DNA from: Pedosphaera sp.
GTDB lineage: Bacteria; Verrucomicrobiota; Verrucomicrobiia; Limisphaerales; Pedosphaeraceae
Assembly (NCBI GenBank): GCA_028293325.1
Contig: JAQGPA010000133.1
Location: 1 to 46,145 of the forward strand
DNA: 46,145 nucleotides
Direction: 5' to 3'
Numbering within the stretch: the stretch's first letter is position 1; the number at the start of each line of letters is the position of its first letter. Positions 25,131 through 33,833 of the stretch are shown in pieces. The notes under the pieces are model-generated. The model was given only the letters and a program-made list of their open reading frames with translations, was not told the origin of the DNA and searched no databases. The position numbers and the translations under genes were made by a program.

Positions 25131-27671
25131 TCATTTTAAGTTTCCGTCCGGCGATTTTGGCCCGGATAATTGGCCCGCCCGCGGCCCGCGTCGAACATAG
25201 GCAAAGGTGCCAAGCGCCACCAACAAGCCCGTGAATCCCAAACCAATGATGAAGGGTTTGCGCGACACGAGACCGAGGTCCACGAGCAGATAACTGCCCA
25301 AGCCGCAGCCCGCCAATCCGCCCACGAGCATTCGCCAACGCGAGCGAAACGGTGCGAGGATGGCGAACAATAACGCGGCGCTGAGATAAAGTGCCACATC
25401 AATGCGCACATGCGGGTCGGTGCGATGGCCCATCGCATTGCCAAACAACGCACTGAGGGTGTGGAGAATCGCCAGTATTTCCAGAAGCTTGCTGGCTCGA
25501 CGCAGATCAAGACTGGCGGAACGCTCCGTGGCCAGCATGAGCGCGAGAAACAACAGCCCATTCATCACCACTGAGAAGGCGATGCGCCGGTCGTGATCGA
25601 AATAGGGCCATTGTTCAGTTGTCACACCGAGCAGGCTGAGGGTGGGACCATTCAGGGCGATAATGTCCACGCCGAACACCAGAGCGATTAAAGCCACCCC
25701 GTGGAACGGGAGCGTCCAGCGCACAAGGCCCTTGCGTTCCAGCAGGAGGGCGACCGGTTCCATGGCGGCCAATGGGAGACACCACAAGGCTTTGATTTCC
25801 GGTTTTTGCTCCAGCCAGTTGAAAAAGAGGAGCAGGCTCACGTAGCTGGTGGTGGCGAGCGTCGCCGTAGTCCAGGCAAAGCCGGTCATCTTCAGCCGCC
25901 ACAAGCCAAACATGGAGACCGCCAGCGCGGTGAGTGAAGCGGCCAGCACCTGCTGGTTGGTGAAAGTTCCGGCAAAGAGTTGCGTGACATGTTCCGGCAC
26001 GGTGGCGAACCAGCCGATTTCCGCGAGCAGGGCGAGCATGCACGGCGCGATGGCCAGGGCCGCGCCGGCCAAAAATGTGGCGGCGGCGAGTTTCTCCCGC
26101 GCCCGGTGCGCGGCGTTGCCGGCGAGCAGGAGGCTGGTGGTGAAATACGCCGGCAAGAGCCAGCGCCAATACGGTCCCAAATCGTCGCGGAGCATCCAGA
26201 CTGTCAGGATGGTGGCCACGACCGCCAGCCAGGTGCCGCCGGAGAGAATCGCCTGAAGCGCCGTGATCCGCCGCGCGTCAATAATCCAGTGGTCTTCATC
26301 TGCCAGCAACCGCCGATGGACCACCTCCAAAGAATCCCTTTCTTCGCGCGAGATGATGCTCTGGCTTTCCCAAGCCCGGGCCTGGCTGGAATACTCACTG
26401 ATGCTGCGGCGGAGCAAATCGTCATAAAGCTTGGGCCGCAAGCGGACCGGTTCGCCAACGAGGAAACGGCCAAGTTCGAGCGCCACGTCGGCCGCCGCCG
26501 GACGATCCGCCGGATCCCAGGCCAGACAAGCGAGGCAAATCGCCTGCAAATCCTCCGGCACGCCGACCGCCACTTCGCGCAGGAAAGGCGGGGCGGTGGT
26601 GGCAATCGCTTCGAGCACAGCACTGATGGTTTCGCCGGGAAACGGCGGTCGCCCGGTCAGCACCTTGAACATCAGGCTGCCGAAAGAGAAGACATCGGAC
26701 GCGGCGGTGAGCGGCTTACCGAGCACCTGTTCCGGCGAAGCGTACAGTGGGGTGCCTTCAAAACCCCTGCCACCCCGGCTCGCTTCTTCGAGCGACAGCG
26801 CCAGACCGAAATCCAGAATGCGCGGCCGCAGGTCAGGGCCGACGAGAATGTTATCCGGCTTGAGGTCGCGGTGAATGAGATTCCCGGCATGGGCCACGCC
26901 CAGCCCGCGGGCGACTTCACGCAGCAAGCGCGCCTGTTGTTCAAAGTTTAATTGCGCGGCAAAGCGGTCGAGAGGAAAACCTTCGATCCATTCCATCACA
27001 ATGGCGGGCGGGTTGGCTTCATCGAGGACGGAGAAGATGGTCACGACGGCCGGGTCGGCCAGCGCGGCGGCGTGGCGCGCCTCAGCGAGCACGCGGCGGC
27101 GAATCTGTTCGTCGGCTCCGCGACGCAGCACCTTCAGGGCGACGCGGCGGTTCAACTTCTCGTCATGCGCGGCATAGACCACGCCGAGGCCGCCTTCGCC
27201 CAGCTTGCGTTCGATGCGGAACCCGGGCAATTGCGGCAATGGTTCTTCGTCCGCCGGAGTCGGACTTTCCGAATGCGCGCACCATTGCCGCACTCGCAGG
27301 CCGGCGGCGATACGCTCACGGGCCTCCTGCCGGACCGCTTCCGGCAGCGTGGCAATGTAATCCTCAGCGTGATGGCTGTCTGGTTTGAGCGAACCACGCA
27401 AAAAGACTTCGGCGTGGGCTGCTGCATTCATGATGGCGGTGCCGTGGCGGGCAGCGGGGGTGGTGGGGTGCGAATCCGTTGTTTTCCGTCCCGTTGGTTC
27501 ACGCAGAAAATTCCCGGATTGGTCATGTGCGCGGAGCAGGGAATCCACCTCATGGCGCAAGGCCAAGTCGTGGCCGCATTGCGCGACCACAAAGTTATTG
27601 CGCGCAGTCCCGCCGGGGAGTTCGAGCGCCTGGTTGAATACATTTTCCGCACTGGCGGCAGATTTATCCAT
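25131..27671 (-). CDS. Membrane Ser/Thr protein kinase linked to the ECF sigma factor
   Basis: The protein has 846 aa. Residues 1-60 match the short N-terminal module of sigma-linked bacterial kinases (VFNQALELPG, LRHEVDSLLRAHDQSGNFL). A second helical module spans about 81-130. The kinase domain (about 150-410) has LGEGGLGVVY (158-166), catalytic K180, HRDLKPDN with D269, DFG with D287 and YASPEQV. The C-terminal half, from about residue 490, holds roughly nine to ten membrane helices with no known sensor fold. It should autophosphorylate and act on the sigma factor or its neighbours in response to an envelope or membrane cue; this is inferred from gene context. An internal ATG at 27431 could start a shorter form. 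Confidence 0.9.
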   Translation of the reverse strand: MDKSAASAENVFNQALELPGGTARNNFVVAQCGHDLALRHEVDSLLRAHDQSGNFLREPTGRKTTDSHPTTPAARHGTAIMNAAAHAEVFLRGSLKPDSHHAEDYIATLPEAVRQEARERIAAGLRVRQWCAHSESPTPADEEPLPQLPGFRIERKLGEGGLGVVYAAHDEKLNRRVALKVLRRGADEQIRRRVLAEARHAAALADPAVVTIFSVLDEANPPAIVMEWIEGFPLDRFAAQLNFEQQARLLREVARGLGVAHAGNLIHRDLKPDNILVGPDLRPRILDFGLALSLEEASRGGRGFEGTPLYASPEQVLGKPLTAASDVFSFGSLMFKVLTGRPPFPGETISAVLEAIATTAPPFLREVAVGVPEDLQAICLACLAWDPADRPAAADVALELGRFLVGEPVRLRPKLYDDLLRRSISEYSSQARAWESQSIISREERDSLEVVHRRLLADEDHWIIDARRITALQAILSGGTWLAVVATILTVWMLRDDLGPYWRWLLPAYFTTSLLLAGNAAHRAREKLAAATFLAGAALAIAPCMLALLAEIGWFATVPEHVTQLFAGTFTNQQVLAASLTALAVSMFGLWRLKMTGFAWTTATLATTSYVSLLLFFNWLEQKPEIKALWCLPLAAMEPVALLLERKGLVRWTLPFHGVALIALVFGVDIIALNGPTLSLLGVTTEQWPYFDHDRRIAFSVVMNGLLFLALMLATERSASLDLRRASKLLEILAILHTLSALFGNAMGHRTDPHVRIDVALYLSAALLFAILAPFRSRWRMLVGGLAGCGLGSYLLVDLGLVSRKPFIIGLGFTGLLVALGTFAYVRRGPRAGQLSGPKSPDGNLK

Positions 27672-27786
27672 CGGGAATTAAAGCCTGACAGCAATCCTAC
27701 CACGATGGCGGCTCCCAGCCAGCCCAAATCATTTTAAAATAAATGATACCTTTCGACGGTAAATCCCGCTTTGTCTCCATGAAGAA

Positions 27787-27810
27787 CCGCCCGATTGATG
27801 GGCAGGGCGG
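27787..27810. repeat. Inverted repeat between the kinase and lipoprotein genes
   Basis: CCGCCC and GGGCGG are separated by 12 nt in the 208-bp divergent spacer. It could be a hairpin or a regulator site. No promoter boxes could be firmly placed around it. Confidence 0.3.
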
Positions 27811-27879
27811 AATAAAACAATAATCAATGTGCAAAAATTAATTTAGTGCATCAACAGCAAACAAAAACAAAAAAGTATT

Positions 27880-28485
27880 ATGAAAATCCGCAATGTCATC
27901 GCACTTGCCGGCGCCGCCGTGCTATTTAGCGCCTGCATTCCCTCGGTCAATCCATTTTACACGGAGAAAGATGTGGTTTTTGACCCACGCTTAACCGGCG
28001 AATGGCAGACCCAGGAAAAGAACAAAACGCCGGAAGTGTGGAAGTTTGAGAACGTGACCAACACTTGTTATCATCTCACGATCACGGATAAGGATGGCAA
28101 GCAAGGCGAGTTCGAAGCTCACTTGCTGAAGCTCAAACAGGAGCATTTTCTGGACATTATCCCGGCCGATTGCAAATACGCGACCAATCAAGCCGACCTG
28201 GTGGCCGCCTCAATGTTTCCGGGTCATCTGCTGCTGCGGGTGCCGCAGCTGGCACCGGAATTAAAGCTCGCCTTTTTCGACTTCGACTGGCTGGAGAAAT
28301 ACCTGAAAGCAAACCCGCAGGCCCTCGCGCATCGCCATGAGGACAAGTCGATCCTCCTCACCGCCGGGACGCGCGACTTGCAGCGTTTTGTGCTGAAACA
28401 TCTGGGCAAGGATGAATTGTTCAAGGAGCCAGAAGATTTTGCGCGCAATACAAACGCCATTCCCGGCACGGTGCCGCCGCAGTAG
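27880..28485 (+). CDS. Lipoprotein of unknown function
   Basis: The 201-aa protein has a lipoprotein signal: MKIRN, a hydrophobic stretch, then lipobox LFSAC with Cys about residue 19. After the lipid anchor comes a soluble domain that starts IPSVNPFYTEKDVVFDPRLTG. It contains GEWQTQEKNKTPEVWKF, a beta-strand pattern resembling lipocalin-like or META-like lipoproteins, and later an acidic/basic helical tail. I do not recognise the family with confidence. The gene diverges from the Ser/Thr kinase and may be one of the envelope genes under the sigma factor; that is only a guess from position. Confidence 0.7.
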   Translation: MKIRNVIALAGAAVLFSACIPSVNPFYTEKDVVFDPRLTGEWQTQEKNKTPEVWKFENVTNTCYHLTITDKDGKQGEFEAHLLKLKQEHFLDIIPADCKYATNQADLVAASMFPGHLLLRVPQLAPELKLAFFDFDWLEKYLKANPQALAHRHEDKSILLTAGTRDLQRFVLKHLGKDELFKEPEDFARNTNAIPGTVPPQ

Positions 28486-28501
28486 CGGACCGGCTGGGAA
28501 A

Positions 28502-28930
28502 TTAACGGGGTGCCGCCGCCCAATGTTTCGGAAACGCTTTGAGCAAGTTTGCAATGTCCGCGTGACCGAAGGGTTTGGTTAAAAAGGAGTGCGCCCCCAT
28601 TTTGTAGGCGCGCTGGACATCGGGCAAGGTCTGGGCACCGCTTAAAACAACAACCAATATTGACCGGGGGTCCGGCAGCGTCCGGAGCCAATGCAACACC
28701 TCAAACCCGTCCACCTCGGGCATTTTTAAATCGAGGAATAAAAAATACGGAGGCGGATATTTCCGGGTATCGGCGTAAATTCCCCGGCCTTGGAGATAGG
28801 CGATGGCCTCAGCGCCGTCGTGAATCAACTCCACCGGGTTCAAAATGCCAGCTTCCCGGAGAGTACGTTGTAATAACAACGCATCATCCTGGCTATCGTC
28901 CACGATCAAAACTGTTTTTTTATACGGCAT
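28502..28930 (-). CDS. Rcp1-type single-domain response regulator
   Basis: The 142-aa receiver has acidic D11/D12 (LIVDDSQDD), phosphoacceptor D67 (FLFLDLKMPEVDG), VVLSGAQ and a Lys-Pro motif (SFLTKPFG). The Rcp1-type loop GIYADTRKYPPP is present. It has no output domain. The ATG is preceded by AGGTGA at good spacing. It is convergent with the lipoprotein gene, with 16 nt between stops, and stands alone on its strand. It is close to the 23551 and 24140 receivers in layout and may share their kinase. Confidence 0.87.
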   Translation of the reverse strand: MPYKKTVLIVDDSQDDALLLQRTLREAGILNPVELIHDGAEAIAYLQGRGIYADTRKYPPPYFLFLDLKMPEVDGFEVLHWLRTLPDPRSILVVVLSGAQTLPDVQRAYKMGAHSFLTKPFGHADIANLLKAFPKHWAAAPR

Positions 28931-29113
28931 ACATCACCTGGAAGGCATGATTTTGTTCCAAATTCAAAAAATCAATTATGGGGTGTTTAACCCATGTAAG
29001 CATCGTTAATTATCAAGTAGTTGCAGGATTTCAAAGCAAAATATTGTCCCTCAGAGGGCGTGGAATCGTTAACATAAAAAACACTGCGAGAGCACGAAGA
29101 GAAACACCGGCAG

Positions 29114-29974
29114 CTATTTGGAGGAGGTCGCGGCGGGCAGGTTTATCACCACGGGAATTCTGACGGGCGCGGCGAGCGCATCGCAGGAAACCTCAATGAC
29201 CGTCGTGCCAGACAATAGCAGTTTGATGGCGGGATCCACTCCCTGAGGCAGGCTGAAACTGAGGGTGGCTTCCAGTCCGCTCGAATCCACCGCACTTTCA
29301 ATATTCGGATCCACGTCCGAGGCTGCATCCACCCCGAGAATTCTTGCGGGCAATTGGTTATAAGCTCCCAGTGAGAAATGGAGCGTACCCAGCGGTTTGT
29401 CATCGATTCGCTTGAACCGAAGCGTCAAAACGTAACTTGCCCCCTGACGGGTCACCGACTGAGCGTCGAAAACAATGCCGCCGGTAGTTGCCGGTTCCAC
29501 ATTTGCTGGAGTAACTTTTGTTACGGGCACATGCGGCGGAGCGGCAGTATCCAACCGGGTGCGGGCTTGGGCCAGATTTGCCTCGAAATTTGAAATGGCA
29601 GGGGAGACGGCGCTTAATAGCAATTGGGTTGCCTGCTGTGAAGCCACCGATTTAATGGTCGCCTGGATGCGCGGTTGACTGAGAGCGGCCGCGATCTGAT
29701 TGGAAATATTTCCAAAACTTCGGGTTAATTGATTGGAAGTGGATTGTTCCAGCCGTTCCCGCATCGCATTGGAGATGACGGTAAGACTTTGGGCCATTTG
29801 GTTGGAGGCGCTTTGCGAAAGTTCGCCCTCGAAGCGTTTGGCCTGATAATGGGTGATATTTTCCACCAGCAACAGGCCGGACCAGACCACGGCGGCGAAG
29901 CCGAGCCAGAACCACCAGGTTTTGAGGACCTGGCTGGCCACGGCCTTGATTTGTTGCGGTTCCGATTGGGACAT
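29114..29974 (-). CDS. Single-pass membrane protein with coiled coil and beta-rich extracytoplasmic domain
   Basis: The 286-aa protein has one N-terminal membrane helix (WWFWLGFAAVVWSGLLLVE, about 20-38) after a short soluble head. A long heptad-like, Gln/Ser/Asn-rich helical region (about 45-140) contains repeats such as SASNQMAQSL and STSNQLTRSF. A Pro/Thr hinge and a beta-rich C-terminal domain (about 165-280) follow, with SYVLTLRFKRIDDKPLG and LEATLSFSLPQGVD. The bulk should be periplasmic. I do not recognise a family; the layout recalls adaptor or sensor stalks. Its spacer with speA is 160 bp and divergent. Confidence 0.6.
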   Translation of the reverse strand: MSQSEPQQIKAVASQVLKTWWFWLGFAAVVWSGLLLVENITHYQAKRFEGELSQSASNQMAQSLTVISNAMRERLEQSTSNQLTRSFGNISNQIAAALSQPRIQATIKSVASQQATQLLLSAVSPAISNFEANLAQARTRLDTAAPPHVPVTKVTPANVEPATTGGIVFDAQSVTRQGASYVLTLRFKRIDDKPLGTLHFSLGAYNQLPARILGVDAASDVDPNIESAVDSSGLEATLSFSLPQGVDPAIKLLLSGTTVIEVSCDALAAPVRIPVVINLPAATSSK

Positions 29975-30086
29975 ACCGTCTAAAATCCTGCCCCGTGGTC
30001 GCGGTCAGTTCAAGTTCTCTTTCAGCGGCAACCGGTTTAGGCTTGCCAGACGTCCAAACCTCCGCAAACTTTTTATGTGACGCCTA

Positions 30087-30114
30087 TTGAATTCTGCGAG
30101 CAGCATCCTATAGT
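30087..30114 (+). promoter_or_regulatory. Sigma-70-type promoter of speA
   Basis: TTGAAT (30087-30092) and TATAGT (30109-30114) are 16 nt apart. The expected transcription start near 30121 leaves only a short leader before the speA ATG at 30135. Confidence 0.5.
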
Positions 30115-30134
30115 GCGCTGGTTTAATAAGAAAC

Positions 30135-32075
30135 ATGAGTAACCTGAGCAACGAGCCGCAACCCTGGGACGTGCAAGCCGCCCGCGGTGTTTATAACATC
30201 CAACGCTGGGGCGCGAAGTATTTTGACATCAACGAAGCCGGCCGCGTGGTGGCGACACCATTGCAGGAAGCCGGCGCGTCGGTCGACATCAACGACGTGA
30301 TCGAGGAAGCGAAGGCGCGCGGACTGAGGTTCCCGCTGCTCATCCGGTTCCAGGACATACTGCGCCACCGCGTGGAGTCGATCAACCTGGCCTTCCGCAA
30401 TTCCATCGCGGAATTCAATTACCAGGGGAGTTACCGGGGTGTGTTTCCCATCAAGGTCAACCAACTGCGCGAAGTGGTGGAGGAAATTCTGGATGCGGGC
30501 AAGCCATTCAACTTTGGATTGGAAGTCGGCAGCAAGCCGGAGCTGTTTGCGGGACTGGCGATGCAGAACCAGATAGGGAGTTTGATTATTTGCAACGGTT
30601 ACAAGGATGCCGGTTTCATCAAGATGGCGATCCTTGGGCTCAAGTTGGGGAAGAAAGTCATCATGGTGGTGGAGAAGCTGGAGGAACTCCGGCAAATCAT
30701 CACCATCTCCAAGCAACTCGGCGTGGAGCCGATGATTGGAATCCGCGCGCGCCTGTTAAGCAAGGGTGCCGGCAAATGGGCGGAGAGCGGCGGCGAGAAC
30801 GCCAAGTTTGGCCTCTGCACCTCCGAACTGCTGGCGGCGACAGAAATGTTGAAGGCCGAAAACCTCTCGCACTGCTTCAAGCTGCTGCATTTCCATATCG
30901 GTTCCCAGGTGCCGGACATTCTTACCGTCAAAAAGGCGGTGCAGGAGGCATCCCGATTTTACGCCAAGTTGTACAAGATGGGTTTCAACATTGAATATCT
31001 GGATGTGGGCGGCGGCCTGGGCGTGGATTACGACGGGAGCCGTTCGGCGTTCGACAGTTCCACCAATTACACGCTCCAGGAATATACCAACGACATCGTT
31101 TATTATATTGCGGATGTCTGCAATGCCGAGAAGGTGCCGCATCCCAAGATCATCAGCGAGAGCGGACGCGCCATCGTGGCCCATCACAGCATGTTGGTCG
31201 TGGAGGTGTTCGGCTCGATTGAGAAGATTCGAGCGAGCAACAATATCCAGTATGGCGAAAACGAACATGCGCTCGTGCGCGAGTTGCTCGATATCCGCAA
31301 GAACATCGGCAAGCTGAACAAGCTCGAAGCCTATCATGACGCGCTGGAGCGGAAGGATGACGCGCATCAGATGTTCACGCTGGGCCTGCTGGAGTTGCCG
31401 GACAAGGCCAAGATTGAAAGCCTGTACTGGGAGATTGGTTTGGACGTGGTGGAAAGTTTTCGCGGCCAGGCGTACATCCCCGACGAAATTCGCAAGCTCG
31501 AAGACAGTCTGGGCGATCAATACCTCTGCAATTTTTCCGTCTTTCAATCGCTGCTCGATCATTGGGCTTTGGGGCAGTTGTTTCCCATCATGCCGATCAA
31601 CCGGTTGAATGAGCGTCCGACCCGCGAGGCCACGCTGGTGGATATCACGTGCGATTCCGACGGCCAAATCAACAAATTCATTGATCTGCGCGATGTGCGC
31701 GACACGTTGCCGCTGCACAAACTCAATACCAATGGCAACGGCCAGATTGAGCCTTACTATCTTGGTTTCTTTTTAATGGGCGCTTATCAGGACATCATGG
31801 GCGACCTGCATAACCTGTTTGGGCGGGTGAACGAGGTCCATGTGTTTTTGGATCCGGACGAACCGGCCGGTTATTATGTGGAGGAAATCATCGAAGGCAC
31901 CACCATCGGCCAGGCGCTCGCCTCGGTGCAGTATGATGAGAATGAATTGAAACGCCTGATGAAGGTGCAAATCGACGAATCGATTAAATCCGACCGCATG
32001 AAACCGTCCGAGGCGATGCGCCTGCTGGACGATTACGAGCGGGGCTTGAAGGATTACACTTATCTGACATTTTGA
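30135..32075 (+). CDS. speA: Biosynthetic arginine decarboxylase
   Basis: The 646-aa PLP enzyme converts arginine to agmatine and CO2, the first step of the agmatine route to putrescine and spermidine. Its length is normal for SpeA. It has the PLP-binding lysine in FPIKVNQ (K107) and FNFGLEVGSKPE. The glycine/His motif LHFHIGSQVPD and YLDVGGGLGVDYDGS are present, as is the substrate-side Cys of DITCDSDGQI (C506). The N-terminal WDVQAARGVYNIQRWG fits the family. ADC of this type is a fold type III (alanine racemase-like) decarboxylase and often needs Mg2+. Downstream agmatinase or agmatine deiminase is not in the window. Confidence 0.95.
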   Translation: MSNLSNEPQPWDVQAARGVYNIQRWGAKYFDINEAGRVVATPLQEAGASVDINDVIEEAKARGLRFPLLIRFQDILRHRVESINLAFRNSIAEFNYQGSYRGVFPIKVNQLREVVEEILDAGKPFNFGLEVGSKPELFAGLAMQNQIGSLIICNGYKDAGFIKMAILGLKLGKKVIMVVEKLEELRQIITISKQLGVEPMIGIRARLLSKGAGKWAESGGENAKFGLCTSELLAATEMLKAENLSHCFKLLHFHIGSQVPDILTVKKAVQEASRFYAKLYKMGFNIEYLDVGGGLGVDYDGSRSAFDSSTNYTLQEYTNDIVYYIADVCNAEKVPHPKIISESGRAIVAHHSMLVVEVFGSIEKIRASNNIQYGENEHALVRELLDIRKNIGKLNKLEAYHDALERKDDAHQMFTLGLLELPDKAKIESLYWEIGLDVVESFRGQAYIPDEIRKLEDSLGDQYLCNFSVFQSLLDHWALGQLFPIMPINRLNERPTREATLVDITCDSDGQINKFIDLRDVRDTLPLHKLNTNGNGQIEPYYLGFFLMGAYQDIMGDLHNLFGRVNEVHVFLDPDEPAGYYVEEIIEGTTIGQALASVQYDENELKRLMKVQIDESIKSDRMKPSEAMRLLDDYERGLKDYTYLTF

Positions 32076-32119
32076 CCGAAGCGCCTGTTTTAATTTCATC
32101 GTTGTGTCCGCCACCCCGC

Positions 32120-32806
32120 ATGCCTGACGCCCCGCCCAATCCCGAACTGTTGCGCTCGCTCGGCCGGCTCGTGCGGGGCCTGTCGGCATTGTTTTGGGGC
32201 CTGCCGATCGCCCTCATTATTTGTGTGCAGACGGCCAGGACGGAAATATTAAGGGTATTTGGGGTCCTGCCGCCCTTGGTGGTCACGAGCTGGCTCCTGT
32301 TTGGGCTTTGGCAGTTGGGCTACTTCCAAAAGCAGGAACGCATCTGGCACAGCGCCCTGGACCGGGCCAAGTTGCTGGCGATCGTGAATTTGGGCCTCAG
32401 CCCGTTTTTATTTTGGTGGAGTCAAATGCCGGGCCAGCCGTTTTTCATGCTGGTGGTGGGCCTCATGTCAGTCACGGGACTGCTTTTTCTCAGCAATTTG
32501 AACCTGGTGTTGTACCGGCTTAGCGCGATGTTGCCGGACGAGAGTTTGCGGCAGGAAACCAAACATTTCACCCTGCTCAACCGCTACCTGGTTTTCTTCA
32601 TCCTGGTGCTGGGGATCGTGCTGATCACGGTCCTGAGATTTCCTTCATTGGTGCCCTCGTCGGCGTGGGTGGTCACGACCCTGTTGAGCAACTACAGCAT
32701 ATTTCTCCTGCTGTTCCTGGTGCTGCTCCCGCTGGCCATGACGATGGCGCTGCTCTGGAAAATCAAGGAAGTGATTCTGGAGAGTGTGTTTGGTCAGGGC
32801 CGTTAA
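32120..32806 (+). CDS. Polytopic membrane protein of unknown function
   Basis: From the ATG at 32120 the protein has 228 aa and about six hydrophobic helices. They include LVRGLSALFWGLPIALIICV, LPPLVVTSWLLFGLWQLG, LLNRYLVFFILVLGIVLITV and a last pair ending LLPLAMTMALLWKIKE. Its basic loops suggest an inner-membrane location. A TTG at 32072 overlapping the end of speA is the alternative start. No family is recognised. It follows speA within 44 nt or less and could be co-transcribed; a polyamine-related transport role cannot be supported from sequence. Confidence 0.65.
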   Translation: MPDAPPNPELLRSLGRLVRGLSALFWGLPIALIICVQTARTEILRVFGVLPPLVVTSWLLFGLWQLGYFQKQERIWHSALDRAKLLAIVNLGLSPFLFWWSQMPGQPFFMLVVGLMSVTGLLFLSNLNLVLYRLSAMLPDESLRQETKHFTLLNRYLVFFILVLGIVLITVLRFPSLVPSSAWVVTTLLSNYSIFLLLFLVLLPLAMTMALLWKIKEVILESVFGQGR

Positions 32807-32828
32807 GCGGTCCGCAATTCTTCGCCGG

Positions 32829-33833
32829 TTAAAACCGCAGGGTGAAATTCAGGCCGCCGCCAGCGTTGAACTGGCGATATTCCGCCAGGGTATCGGTGGA
32901 ATTGCGGCGGTCGTAATTGACAAAGGCGCGGGCGCTGAGGCGCTGGTTGAAGAAGCAGTAAAGCCCGAGGCCAACGGAGTGAAGGTCGTCATTACGGTCC
33001 ACGTTGGAGGTGAAATGTGTGTACTTGAACCGATAGTAGGGTTGCACGACCACATGGGAGCAGGGATTGAAATTCAAAGAGACCTGGATGACCTGATCAA
33101 GCCGGTCATCAAAGCTGTTCTGCGGTTGCAGGAATAAAGAGCCGGAGGCATCGGTGAAGTGATAAAAACCTTCGTAGGAGAAGGCGAGCGCGCTTTGGGG
33201 GCATAGCGGCACAATCCGCTGGGCTTCCCAACGCGGCACGAACTCCGAATAAAACTGGTCATAGGTGGAGGCGGTGAGGAGCCGTGTGTAGTCCAGACCC
33301 GCGCCGATGAACCATTGCTCATGCTGCCAGCGTTCATCGATGAAAATGGTCTGCACGTTGAAATCAGCCGTGTCAAATGAGGGGCTGTGGCTTTGGTATT
33401 CAAAAAAGTTGAACCATTGCTGGCGGAAACCGAGGCGCGGGGCGGAGAGGCCAGAGCCGAGTTGATAGGGCGTGGGCGCGAGCGCAATTTGCACCGTGCT
33501 GGCCAACAGGCCCGACCGCTGCGGGTTGTCGTGCGCGAGAAACGCGTTGTCCGAATAAAAATACTGGCTGTCCGCCGTGGCATCGACCCATTGCCGGCGC
33601 GGCTTGATTTTGAGCACGGATTGCGGGCCGACATCCTGCGATTCGCCGGGAAAAATTTCCGGCGCGGTATCGCCCGATTGATGCTGAAATTGGGTGGATG
33701 CTTCCAGGGCGTGGCGTTGCTGCACGGCATCGACCTGTTCGAGGGCGCCGGGAGTCTGGGCCGGGGCGTTGCGGAGCGCGAGGCAGAGCAGCAGCAGGCT
33801 GGCAATGAGCGGGCGGCGGATATGGGAGGTCAT
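32829..33833 (-). CDS. Outer-membrane beta-barrel protein
   Basis: The 334-aa protein has a Sec signal peptide (MTSHIRR then a Leu-rich core, likely cut after APAQ near residue 26). Alternating beta-strand patterns rich in aromatic residues run through the length, and it ends in LNFTLRF with the terminal Phe used for BAM-dependent insertion. Strand hairpins such as FNFFEYQSH, WFIGAGLDYTRLL and VVVQPYYRFKYTHF support a barrel of perhaps 12-14 strands. It starts within the last codons of the FecR-domain gene (ATGA overlap), so the two are translationally coupled. This layout is common beside CHASE2 adenylate cyclases. A ligand is not known. Confidence 0.75.
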   Translation of the reverse strand: MTSHIRRPLIASLLLLCLALRNAPAQTPGALEQVDAVQQRHALEASTQFQHQSGDTAPEIFPGESQDVGPQSVLKIKPRRQWVDATADSQYFYSDNAFLAHDNPQRSGLLASTVQIALAPTPYQLGSGLSAPRLGFRQQWFNFFEYQSHSPSFDTADFNVQTIFIDERWQHEQWFIGAGLDYTRLLTASTYDQFYSEFVPRWEAQRIVPLCPQSALAFSYEGFYHFTDASGSLFLQPQNSFDDRLDQVIQVSLNFNPCSHVVVQPYYRFKYTHFTSNVDRNDDLHSVGLGLYCFFNQRLSARAFVNYDRRNSTDTLAEYRQFNAGGGLNFTLRF

